This document shows, piece by piece, positions 46,799 through 57,160 of a stretch of 64,000 nucleotides of DNA. Location: the NCBI GenBank assembly GCA_037783545.1, contig JBBELK010000525.1:682001-746000 (forward strand). Direction: 5' to 3'. Numbering within the stretch: position 1 is the first letter of the stretch; each line of letters opens with the position of its first letter. The notes below the pieces were generated by a model. That model worked only from the letters and a program-made list of their open reading frames with translations, searched no databases and was not told the origin of the DNA. The DNA is from Henricia sp. BOLD:AAB3569 (Eukaryota; Echinodermata; Asteroidea; Spinulosida; Echinasteridae). The translations under genes were made by a program, and so were the position numbers.

Positions 46799-47041
46799 AT
46801 GTTATCGCAAAAGAAAACACTAAAATGCTCGGTTTCGTTGGCAATTTTAGCAAGCATCTTAAATAACATTGCCCGCAAATATGCCATGGCCTCCGGCGCA
46901 AAGGGTCTATTCGGAAGCATTGTAGCAAGTTCGGGCGACTCTACAAAAGAATTTGAAGTTGTCATCGAAAACGAGGGTCCGAGTGTTTTTTGTGATAACA
47001 TTTGTGATTACGTTTGGCGTAATACAGTGGCCAGCAACTGA
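46799..47041 (+). CDS. uncertain 80-codon frame next to MITE ends
   Basis: A plus-strand frame with balanced composition (ASGAKGLFGSIVASSGDSTK, then EFEVVIENEGPSVF). The minus strand is also open here. It lies just right of a CACAGTGGGAGGC end, so it may be inside a larger transposon. No family is recognised. Confidence 0.2.
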   Translation: MLSQKKTLKCSVSLAILASILNNIARKYAMASGAKGLFGSIVASSGDSTKEFEVVIENEGPSVFCDNICDYVWRNTVASN

Positions 47042-48480
47042 AACGAGGCTGCCAGTGCATGCCAATTTGATTTTGTCTAAAGTTATAACTATCTCCGACT
47101 GGAATCCCTCGAACGACGTGTAATTTCCGTTTTTCGAGGGACTCTACTAGTTGAATTCTTCTTGTCACTCGAACTTCGTTGGACACGGAGGCGGGGAATT
47201 TTGAGGGGGCGTTTGGTGATTTCCAAACAGAGCTAGACAAATTCTAATCGTCTTCAAAATGAAGCATCTTTTTGCATGAAGCCGTCTTTAGCATTCAGAC
47301 AACACACCCACGCAGGTTTCTGAGAAACTACTCAAGAAGCTATAGCAAACAATCGTCTGCCCTGGCAGTCAACAAGATCTCAAATTCCTTTTTGGCCTTT
47401 TTATGCGACGTTTTTTAGGTGCTCGGCTCTTTGTCCGCGGTTAAATTCATGTAATTGTCATTTTACAAGTGCTAACGATCTGCTTATTTTTAGTTGCGAC
47501 AAAAGGTCGGATATCTTGCCACGAAACAGAAAAAACGACTATTGAATAAATACCATGCACAAATAGTTAATTTCTGCACGTGCACATGGCAACGTGACTG
47601 AAGGCGAGCTAGAAGGAAACCGAAATTGGCATTTGCAAATTTCGAGAGAAATTTTAACCGCTGCATCTGACAATAAAATAGGACCAATATGCAGCAAAAC
47701 CTCAGACCAACCAGAAAACGGTTTTAAGAAATCGCCGACTCGTATAGTTAAGGTGTATATAAATTAGTGCTGGATGGTTTTTGTTTTATCTTTAAAGCGA
47801 AAAAAAGCGAAACTTTTTAGCCAGTGGTGGATGTTTCCCTATCCGTTCAATAAAGTGGTCATCATTATCGTCTCCAGCCAGTATTTTGGTTTATTAGAGT
47901 CCACAAAGCTGACAATAGACCGTATCGAATAGCCGCCATTTCGTGGGGCACCTTTTGTTACTTAAACCGTTCAACAATGGAAGCACAATGTGCAACCATG
48001 CATGTCCTCAAGGAACAAAGAAACTGCCCCACGAATATCATAGTCATATGTAATAGTCTCAAATAATTATGTTTAAACTACATCGTTCACTGACATTAAA
48101 CACTTTTTTTTAACACATCTCCCACGCAAGCCAACTGTTTTCCCATCTGCAAGATTTTCCTCCATTACATTAATCATTGTTTTAGATCCGAACTTGCCAG
48201 TTTAAAAGGGTCTAAATCGCTATTTGGCGCCATTCGTTCAAGAAAGAAAAAAATCTTTGCACGGAATGAGTCTATATTTACGGTTCGTCAGCAAGTGCTT
48301 TTTCACAAAAAGCTGCTAAATTCCATGTAAATTGAGGGCGCTGTTCATAAATGATCATGGAGAAAACCCATACACAAACAAACACACAAACTGCCAAAAT
48401 ATGGATTGCTAAATCTGGGTTTTGGTGAAAAATATTAACATTCGCTTAGTGATAGTTTTACTTCGAGAAATATTCCTTTT
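47042..48480. other. no gene recognised
   Basis: Mixed composition, with no convincing exon and no repeat with both ends visible. Confidence 0.35.
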
Positions 48481-48483
48481 AAA

Positions 48484-48665
48484 GGCACAGGCTCGTCAGC
48501 AATGCGCGCGCGCCAAATTCGTGCCACGAAATACGCAGCTAATAATGTGTGTCAGAGTGTCAGAGGTCTTGGGGAAAACCTGAGGGAGTATACAACTGTG
48601 CCTCATAGCTCAGCTACAGGTCTCCGGTTCAAATTTCTATCGAGGACCGTATGATCTTTCTCTCA
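48484..48665 (+). repeat. tRNA-derived SINE relative of the 24.6-kb array
   Basis: A TTAA-linked AGGCACAGGCTCGTCAG end is followed by CAGAGGTCTTGGGG, GAGGGAGTATACAACTGTG, CTCATAGCTCAGCT and a B-box-like CCGGTTCAAATT, then CCGTATGATC. It gives a single-copy view of the unit amplified at 24572-25240. Confidence 0.65.
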
Positions 48666-49092
48666 TCCTATGTTTGGCTAAATACGGATTGGTATTGATC
48701 AAAATGATGGTACATGTAAAACAGAAAATACATTTCTGACAAATTAACTCATTGAGGCTCTCAGTTGCAACAGAAAAGGGTACAAAATAGTTGGTCTTTA
48801 GAGTTAACGCAGAGCTTTTGTGGGAGTGCCCTCCAAAAATTACCGTTAGAGGAATTATTGAATAGTGTAACGACTCGCAATGCTTTGTGTGCCCCAAATT
48901 TGAAAGGAAATTGTTGGTTTGACTAATCCGACGAATGAAAACTGCGGCGTATCTCCAGGGTGTTTACGGATGTCACAATAGATATACATGTATCATATCA
49001 GTACACCGCAGTAACAATGGAATAACCACAAGAGGGCGGGCTCACTAAATGTTGCTCGGACTACACTATAGAGCCACACGGAGCATGCAACA

Positions 49093-49435
49093 CACGTAGC
49101 TACGGGGAGTGGGGGGCCTGGGGGCACACGCGCTTCCCACTCCCCTTCCCCCAAATTGTCAGTGCACCCCCATGTACCGCCCCCATGTACCGCCCCCTCC
49201 CCCAACGGATGTTTGTTTTTTTTGAAAACGATACACATGTATACCTACCTGAAACTGACTTGATGTCTGCTGAGAGTGCTGGTGCCGTATGCCCTGATTA
49301 TACATGCATATATGCACGTATTGGACCCACACCCCGCCCCCCCCCACCCCCCCACTAAAAAGCAGTGCTCCCCAGCCCCCTCCCCTCCCCCAGCCCCCTC
49401 CCCAGCGAAAAAACCTAGCTACGCCGCTGGTCGTC
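49093..49435. mobile_element. MITE with GTAGCTACG/CGTAGCTAGG-type ends
   Basis: ACGTAGCTACGGGGAGTGG at the left faces CCTAGCTACGCCGCTG at the right; the arms are G-rich and C-rich respectively. Overlapping frames with Gly or Pro runs are shadows of the low-complexity arms. Confidence 0.6.
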
Positions 49436-49584
49436 AGACCTACTGCATTGTATTCTTTTTTTGAAACTAACAACTTTCATATCTAAACAAGAGTTAATTC
49501 TGCACGGCAACATAACCTTTTGGCAAAACAAAACTTGCATTTTATTTGGTAACACTGCACTTTGCCTGTTGACGTAATACACAC

Positions 49585-49704
49585 TAGTCTTGGTGCAAGA
49601 CGATACTGCGTGATATTTGTCACTCACCGACATGTCGGTGAATGTTGGTTAGCGCGCGGCGGTCAGTGACAAATATCACGCAGTATCGTCTTGCACCAAG
49701 ACTA
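49585..49704. mobile_element. 120-bp MITE with 40-bp perfect TIRs and 9-bp TSD
   Basis: The 40-bp left arm, starting TAGTCTTGGTGCAAGACGAT, is repeated exactly in inverse at the right. AATACACAC stands at 49576-49584 and again at 49705-49713. The 40-base centre contains another palindrome (CACCGACATGTCGGTG). A 9-bp duplication is typical of Mutator-type elements. Confidence 0.9.
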
Positions 49705-49924
49705 AATACACACGTGCAAACTGTTTTGCAAGTGCACTTATCCTTAATTATAAACAGCGTGCGCCATTAGAGGGGCTAATACAAAAGCCAAAGATGATCC
49801 TTTCCTTTTTCACTTCTTGGTTACCATGGTAATGCAGTGATTATTGTCTCGAAGACTGACGCAAGTTGTCTTCTTGAAATAAATATCCATGATGGATTGC
49901 TCTTTATGTCACATGTTTTTGTCT

Positions 49925-50125
49925 AAGAAAGATTACATGATTGGAAAACTTTTAAAAACAGGAACAGGATTACATAACTAAAGAATAATGGAGATAAACT
50001 ACCTTGTAGAAGTTTCGGCCACACAGATGCAGTAATACTTCAGAAAATTTGTTCTGCAAACAATTTTTTATATAAAAAAAAAAGCACCTTCAGTTGGCAA
50101 TTTCTCCCACAAAGGTACCATCTTA
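49925..50125. mobile_element. partial TTAA-family element
   Basis: GATTACATGATTGGAAAACT, GCACCTTCAGTTGGCAATTT and CACAAAGGTACCAT match the 2186 family. It is cut at about 50125, where the non-LTR sequence begins, so its second half is missing. Confidence 0.6.
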
Positions 50126-52240
50126 TACGTTTTAAGATTCGAGAATGTAAACCTATTTTCGGTAGACCAATTCTGTAATTTGTTAAGAGACAATTGGAGT
50201 TGACGTTCAATATTTTGCATACGGCTACCTCTTTAGCAAATATAGAAATCATCTACATACAGTTTTAACAATGTTATTAATTTTGATACTGAATAAGAAA
50301 ACAGAAAGGATACTTCCTTGGGGGACACCCATTTATTGTTCATGTGAAGCAGATAGGGTGGACCCTACTTTAACTTTAAAATGTCTGTCAATTTAAAAAT
50401 TTGCAATGAAAATGGGTAGTTCATGAAGGTCTTTCATTATGCCATATTTCCATGTTGTATCGTATGCTTTTTCTAAGTCAAAGAATATTGCAACCGCATG
50501 CTCTTTTTTAATAAAAGCATCTCGGACAAAGGATTATAGTCTTACTAAGTGGTCTGTAGTACTTTCCTGAAGCCACATTGGTAATTATTTATTAGGCCGT
50601 TAGCTTCAAGTACCCAAACAAGTCTATCATTGACCATTCTTTCCATGGTTTTACACAGACAGGAAGTAACTGCTATTGGTCGGTAGTTGGATGGGTTTGT
50701 GTGATCTTTGCCTGGCTTTGGTATAGGAATGATGGTAGCATTTTTCCACGATGGTAGTATGTCACCAGTTTCCCATATGATATTAAGTATGTTCAACAAA
50801 TTATTCAGACATTTCTCGGGTAAATGTTTCAATAATTGATAGTGAATTTGGTCTGGTCCTGTTGCTGTATGTATCATGTGATTTGTTAATAGCAGTGATA
50901 AGTTCTTCAAGTATAAATGGTTGGTTGTAGTTTTCAATATTATTAGAAGCAAAGTTTAGTTGATGTTGTTCGTTCTGTAATTTGATTCTTTGACATTTTT
51001 TTGAGTAGTTTTCTGTAGATGAATTTTCTTCGAATGTTTTTGCTAGTTCCTCTGCTATATCTGTCTTAGTAGTAAGGGTTTCATTATCTTTTTTTAAATG
51101 TTTAACTCCCGGTTTGATCTTTTGACCTTTCATTTTCTGGACCATATTCCAGACTTTACTCAAAGGAGTACGTGAGGTAAGTTTAGACACATATGTTTTC
51201 CAGCTGTTTCTTCTTTTGTGGTTAATAATTTGACGGGCTTTAGCTCTAGTAATTTTAACTTGAGCTAAATTATCTGGTGTTGGCCTGTGATTAAATTTCC
51301 GTTCAGCTTTTTTGCGAGCTTTTCTGGCTTCCTTGCATTCTTGGTCATCCCATGGTAGATGTGGTTGAGATGACCGAGCCGATGTCTTGGGTATTATAGT
51401 ATCATCGGCTATATAGAAATCAAAATGCTGGTATAAGTCTTAATAGGGTCAGCTTCATTGTCGAAGTTTATATTTGTTAATTTTTCATCACAGTGCTTAG
51501 AAAAAGTTTCCCAGTCTGCTTTGTTAAAGTTCCATTTGGGAGTGTATTCTTCAGAGAGTGATTGGTCGTATTCTAGGATGATTGGGAAATGATCGCTTCC
51601 ACATAGGTCATCCCAGACTTCCCATGAGAAGTCTGATACAAGGTCAGGGTCCGTAAGTGTGAGGTCTAATGACGTATAAGAGCCACAACCGGGATGTAGG
51701 TAGGTATGTGATCCATTGTTTAAATAACACAGTGCTTGGTCAGTGATACATTTTTCGAGCAGTCTTCCTTTTGTGTTATATGTATCAGAACCCCAAACAG
51801 GGTGGTGTCCATTAAAATCTCCTATATGGAGTTGGGAGTTGGTTAACAAGGTTATCTAGATCAGTATATGTTTTAAGTTGAAGGTTGGTGGTATATAAAT
51901 GGAACATAAGGTGATTGCTCTATGCAAAGTAATGCGGGCTGCAACAGCCTGCAGATTGGTATTTAGAGTTACATGGCTATGAATAATGCCTTGTTTAACT
52001 AGTAACGAAGAACCTCCTTTGGCTCGTTGTTTATCAGGGTCATAGGTATTATACATATGATATGATTTCAGGTTGATGTTATCAGTTTCTTGTAAGTGGG
52101 TTTCTTGAAGTGCAAACACAGCTGGGTTGTGTGTTTGCACTAAAAGTTTAATTTCGTTAAAGTTGGCTTTAAAACCTCTATACAATTCCACTGAACAATT
52201 TTGGTTTTATTAATTTACGTTGTGGGTCAAGTGTGCTGGT
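50126..52240 (-). pseudogene. non-LTR retrotransposon ORF2 remnant (endonuclease and RT)
   Basis: Pieces in three frames on the minus strand, in order. First, an AP-type endonuclease start (52191-51856: ALQETHLQE, GGSSLLV, CSIYIPP). Next, its end (51849-51409: IGDFNGHHPVWGS, GSDHFPI). Then a linker (51190-50801) and the reverse transcriptase start (50952-50545: ATGPDQIHYQLLK, IPIPKPGKDHTNPSNYRPIA). Further degraded RT words down to about 50130 include FFDLEKAYDTTW, GVPQGSILS and a damaged catalytic VDD region. Frameshifts and stops make it inactive. The RT stops before the thumb: the element's 3' end is lost. In intact relatives the protein nicks target DNA and copies the element's RNA. Jockey/I-like by style; the clade is uncertain. 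Confidence 0.85.
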
Positions 52241-52589
52241 TATGAAAGAGGGTAAGTGTTATTTAATATTAGGTCTGGGAGATCTACTTCTTGTCCTACT
52301 CTTTGAGTTAGTAGTCATTTGCTGTAGTTCCGTATAGTATACGTCCATGTCATCTTCGGTTTCATTATCTAGACTACTGTATTTGTTTTGTAGATTAATT
52401 GGGTTTTTGTTGCCTTTTTTGGTTCGGTTACTGGATTCAGGGTTTATTTTCTTGTTGGAATGTTTTCCTGGTGGTTTTTCTTTGGAGTTACTACTGGTAG
52501 ATGGTTGGTTAGTTGTCTTACTGGTAGTAGGGCGTGTTTTGGTTTGGAAGTTTTCTTGGTCAAGTGGATCGGTCTGACAGCTGGTTGAT

Positions 52590-53634
52590 TTAGTTAGGGG
52601 TCGTTTTGGTTCTGCGATTGGTGACTGTGTAGTTTACTGGCTTTTCAGTTGTGATCCAGGTGAGCTTTGTTTGGCATTTCATATTGCGAGTTTCTTTGGG
52701 TCGTGTTGTTGTTGTTGTTGTTGTTGCTGCTGCTGCTTCTGCTTCTGCTGCTGCTGCTGCTGCATATGTAGGTTTATCAGGGGTGCGAGCTTTAGCCATT
52801 TTCTTTGCTTCTGGATAGCTGATGTTGTTCATGGCTTTCAGATATTGGACTTGTTTTTCCATTTTCCACACAGGACAGTCTCTTGATGAAGCCATATGGT
52901 CACCCTGACAGTTCTTGCATTTTGGGTCTTTTTGACAGTCTTGTCCATTGTGGTCAAGCTCGCAACAGCGGAAGCAACAGGGTCTTCCTCTGCATGCCTG
53001 TAGACCGTGACTAAATTTTTGACATTGGAAACACCTCAGTGGGTTGGGAATATACTTCTCAACTTTTATCCTGAGGTATTCCAGCTTGATGAACTCTGGA
53101 AGTATCGTTGTATCAAAGGTCAGAATATATGTGCCTGTGGCAATGACGTTGTCATTTTTCCTGATGGTTATCCTTTTGACAGTAGTAACACTTTGCGTTG
53201 CTAGATAGTTTAGTATTTCATCCTCTGTTTGGTCGTCTAATTCACGTGTTTTTATAACACCTTTGCTGCTGTTCAACGTTTTGTGTGGTTGGACAATAAC
53301 CGGTATATTGGCCAACTCTTTCATCTTGATGATGTTCTGACTTTGTGTCTCCTCTGCCTGCAGGAGGTTTTCTTAGTTTTTTGACAAATTTTACAATGCC
53401 CACCATGCCCTGAATCGCTTTATCGATAACAAAGGGCGAAAGCTTTGTAATGGGATGGCTGTCATCTGACGAGACTATTTTTAAAAAACCTGTACCAAGT
53501 TTCTTTTGCATTAGTAGAAGATTGTTGCCGAGGATCTGGTTTATCTGGATCTGAATCTGAGTCGGGACGATTTCGTTTGTTTGTGTGGGAGGCCATATTT
53601 GTTTGCATGCTAATTCACCATCTCTGGTCTCCAC
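52590..53634 (-). pseudogene. non-LTR retrotransposon ORF1 (zinc-knuckle protein), frameshifted
   Basis: The N-terminal part (53634 to about 53370; METRDGELACKQIWPP) continues in another frame from about 53370 (KELANIPVIVQPHKTLNSS). Three CCHC-type knuckles follow: CFQCQKFSHGLQAC, CFRCCELDHNGQDC and CKNCQGDHMASSRDC, then a KMEKQVQYLKAMNNISYPEA block typical of ORF1 in Jockey/I-like elements. A GTT/GCT trinucleotide repeat (52707-52763) encodes runs of Ala and Thr near the C-terminus. Such proteins bind the element's RNA. It lies just upstream of the ORF2 remnant in the same direction. Confidence 0.85.
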
Positions 53635-53639
53635 CCACC

Positions 53640-54400
53640 ATGGAGCCCAACAAGGGGATGCACAGAGCTACTCAAAATTGATGTAGTTGCGCACCAGAGA
53701 TACAGGGATGGTATACTCAAACATGATAAAATCATACTTGATTGACCCATGAGCCGCCGCTTACTATGGCTGAGGTTGGAGAAGATTAACTAAACCCGAT
53801 TGATAACTAATAGAGTAAGTACTTGGAAAGTACAGTTGTTATTTGAAGCATCAAATTTATAACCTCAGCACATAGGGCTAGGCACGACCAGCCGATTGAT
53901 CTGAACGGGCCATTCAGACCGCTCGTCTAGATGAAATAAGGGCCAAAGAGGTGTGTTGGATATCATAGGAGCCGCAGCTCCCAGAATCCTCAACCTCCAG
54001 GATCCCGTCTTCCATCGACACGAGTCGCAACTCACGGCAAACGAGTTGCCTCCATTTGTTTCGCCTCTTACGAAATGCAAGGAGGATGCAGGGTACCTAT
54101 TCTAAACCCGGGTACCCACGGGGGTTTTAAAAAAATAAAGGAGGGTAGAAGACATCGATGACGAAGGCCGCAAGCCATCAAGATATTCGCTGGATTCTCC
54201 AACGGCGGCCGCACGGCAGTGCGGTAGGCCATGCACAAACACGGTAAGTGAAAGCATGGCTTCGTTCTAGCCCAGGTTGGACTCCGTACCGTACCGCATA
54301 CTACATATGGGGACGGAGTCATGGGACAGTGACAAAGAATTAGACATTGTACTGGACCAGATGGACGGGGGTTTAGACCGAAGCTGCACAATAATTGGAC
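53640..54400 (-). mobile_element. 5' untranslated region of the non-LTR element
   Basis: GC-richer non-coding sequence upstream of ORF1. On the minus strand it contains GGGTTTAGAATAGGTACC and a hairpin, TTTCG-TAAGAGG-CGAAA, at about 54052-54072. I associate a GTAAGAGGCGA motif with repeats in other invertebrates, from memory and unverified. Short frames here are not genes. The 5' end of the element is approximate. Confidence 0.5.
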
Positions 54401-54837
54401 GGTTCATGGGGGATCTCTATTCTTGCAAAAAGAGTATATAAATAAGAAAAGTGTAAAATTATTTGTTTTCATTTGGTTGAACATTTCTTTGTACTCAATG
54501 GGAAGTGGCGCCTTTTCAGCCGGTTAAATTTTGGGTTGAGAAAGAAAAACCAGCATGGTAACGTTTTTTGCAACTCCGCTTCGCAGAAACAATATTTCCA
54601 GCTCTGACGGAACTGAGGTGACGGGAATGCAGATTAGCCTTCTTACAACCCCGGCCGCAGATCGGAACCGGTCGCTGTCGGTTCTCTACTACTGGTAAAC
54701 AACAGCGCGTCGTCAACTTCCAAACACGTACCCGTCCCACCTGTGACCCATGTCGATGGTAAGCTCGGCACCCGACGGTACTCATCATTGGCTGCATTCA
54801 CGCAAAGCGACAACCAATAGGAAAGCTATAAACTACC
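54401..54837. other. no gene or clear repeat recognised
   Basis: The composition shifts from AT-rich to GC-richer near 54500. A minus-strand frame at 54516-54797 has many Cys, Arg and His residues but no family signature. Confidence 0.35.
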
Positions 54838-55155
54838 CATCTTCCTTTCGCAAGGGTCTTTGCTGCACACCGAGTTTCCCAAAACCCTTGCTGCATCGAG
54901 TTGAGCTAAGCTGTATTTTAGGGCCTCGGGCTGTTCGACCAATGAGAAAAGGTTTTTTTTTTTGACCTGGCACTTTAGTATATCGGCACCGCGATGACCG
55001 CGAGCAACATGCGCGGCGCGTGATTGGTCAGTTGCGATCAATGTCACTTGCTAATCAATATTCATATATATTCCTCAATACAGCCTAGCTCAACTCGTTT
55101 CAGCAAGGGTTTTGGGAAACTCGTTGTGCAGCAAAGACCCTGCGAAAGGAAGATG
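54838..55155. mobile_element. foldback MITE, CCCATCTTCCTTTCGC ends
   Basis: The left arm (CATCTTCCTTTCGCAAGGGT, GGTCTTTGCTGCACA, GAGTTTCCCAAAACCCTTGC) is repeated in inverse at 55076-55155. The unit is about 318 bp, with a GC-rich spacer containing GCGCGGCGCG. The arms pair over some 80 bp. Confidence 0.8.
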
Positions 55156-55363
55156 GTGTAATCACTGCACTGCTTTATGGAACCAGATAAATTAGCTTAC
55201 AAAACATTGGTGGTTTTGTAACGATATCCTTGAAAATATATGGACTAGGAATGCGAAATTTTAGAATGGTGATGAGAAAAATATGACAATTGATATGGTA
55301 TCAAAATCTCAATACCCATGGGAAAAATGGGTCGGGTCAAAAATGTGATCTGGACACGCTCCT
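55153..55363. mobile_element. AGGAGCGTG-family copy, reverse, partial
   Basis: Contains GTAATCACTGCACTGC, AACATTGGTGGTTTTG and ATCTGGACACGCTCCT followed by TTAA. The tandem duplication starting at 55241 begins inside it, so the copy at 57161-57283 has only its right half. Confidence 0.75.
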
Positions 55364-55627
55364 TTAACTAAACAAATTAAAGGTCAAGTTATCACAAAAT
55401 AACGACTCTGGATAAAAATACGGAAATTTAGCAAAAAACAGTTTTTCAAATCCCGCAATTTATTCATCATGAAAAATATTAAAAAGTAGTCTTAACAGTA
55501 ACAAAGAGTATAAGAAGACTTTCATAGCTGTTTTGGGAGAAAATGCGTGAAAAATGTATGTTTTAATTAATAAAATTGATAAACAATTTGCGTAACTGTA
55601 AATTACATTGCTATATTTTGTGAACAG

Positions 55628-56531
55628 TACTGCTGGGCGAATAGCTCGATTAATCGATTGATTGCAAGTACGGTACTCGAACTCGCGATTATAATTTTTA
55701 GCTACTCGATTAATCGCGGCGCTGCGAGTACAGTTACATACTTGCGATTAATCGCGATTTACGCTATACTGTTATACCGTAACAGGCCAGGGGCCAATTT
55801 CATAAAGCTGTTTAGCAAAAAAAATTGCTTAATCAAAAATTTGTTTGCTTTCTAAAAGTGGGTTAGCAGTCAAAATCTTATGTGATGCGTTTACAGTTGA
55901 CTGGTGTAGTGCTATTCTTGGTAAAAACACAAGTTGGCATACAATTTTGACTATTAAACTATTTTTATAAAGCAAACAAATTTTTGATTAAGCAAATTGT
56001 TTGGCTAAACAGCTTAATGAAATTGGCCCCTGTATGTTTGTGTTAAAGCCGAAAGTCCGACAAGCATGTTTTGAGTCACATACCTAACGATGGAGTACGA
56101 CTGCAGCTCCTCAAGCGTCATCTGCAGTGTGAAATACACATTACATACCTCAGACATTGGTTCAATGAACTGTGAATTCACGAATCATTCGTGATTAGTA
56201 TGTTTTTATTCACAGACCCAGCAATTGCACATCTTGACGTGTCATCTGCCGCGTAATGAACCGTTTCATTACGCTACTCATGAATTCGCGATTACCCGCG
56301 ATAAATATGTATGTGACAGGCCTCATTCCACGATCGACAACCTTAAAAGGCAGCCACTGCTGAATTACCCGTTATGTATGCCGACTATTTCAATTCATTG
56401 TGTTCTTTGTATTTTATGGTTTTTTCCCTCCCCTTTTGTTACTTTGCCAACTACTCATGATTAATCGACTACTCGCGAGTAATTGCTGAAACTGCTCGCG
56501 AGTACCAAAATCCACTACTCGCCCAGCGGTA
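55628..56531. mobile_element. hAT-like element, TACTGCTGGGCGAATAG ends (copy 1)
   Basis: Ends TACTGCTGGGCGAATAG and CTACTCGCCCAGCGGTA are inverse with one mismatch pair at each of two sites. GTGAACAG is duplicated at 55620-55627 and 56532-56539. The interior is full of CTCGATTAATCG, ACTCGCGA and TACTCGCGAG words, and an inner MITE lies at 55788-56032. An 8-bp duplication suggests hAT. The 904-bp element contains no transposase. Confidence 0.85.
55788..56032. mobile_element. 245-bp MITE, CAGGGGCCAATTTCAT ends (copy 1)
   Basis: CAGGGGCCAATTTCATAAAG faces CTTAATGAAATTGGCCCCTG; arms continue through GCTGTTTAGC and TTGCTTAATCAAAAATTTG. It sits inside the hAT-like element and is duplicated with it at 57708-57952. 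Confidence 0.85.
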
Positions 56532-57160
56532 GTGAACAGCATTTAAATTGTCCATCGAGACACTCATTTGATGCAACATTTTTTTACTTCAAATGTAAAT
56601 TCATAAGGACGACATGGGGTACGTTATCTTCATGTGTGATTGAGAATGTGTATGATAAAAACAAACCTGTATATTCTGTCGGTCGGACATCCTGGCACTT
56701 TTGTGACCCGTTGTCATATGCTTTTCTATACAGGCATAGGACTGTAACTGGAGTGAAAACAAATTCGTTCATGCTTAGATACATGTACGTGTTGCATAGA
56801 CAACAGCTCTGTTCCTTCGCTGGGCACACCGCCGTTTTCACTCCAGCCCTACCTAAAATGACGTGGCACCGTCAGCTCAGTACCTCATCTACGTTCCGAG
56901 AAAACAATGAAAAACTGTGTCCATGCTTTTAAGAAATTGTGCGAAGCCACTGTCCTGAAGGTATTTAGGCTGGTTCCTTGGCTATACTGCATAGAAAATG
57001 CAGCCATAATAGTCGGGGGCCTAGTTTTGTTCAAATGGGGAAAAAATGCACGCGCACACACATGTATATAAATTCATATTCAGTTATCATTTTCTCAATG
57101 CAATTATCCTTTTTCTCAGAATTATTCAATTGGACAGTTGGAACTACTTCTATCTTCCAT

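Larger units (their letters stand above)
55241..57160. repeat. tandem duplication, unit 1 (1,920 bp)
   Basis: Compared by eye, line by line, with 57161-59080: the two units appear identical over 1,920 bases, offset exactly 1,920. Frames in unit 1 recur unchanged in unit 2. The left edge lies within an AGGAGCGTG element, so unit 1 has the original left flank. Confidence 0.95.
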
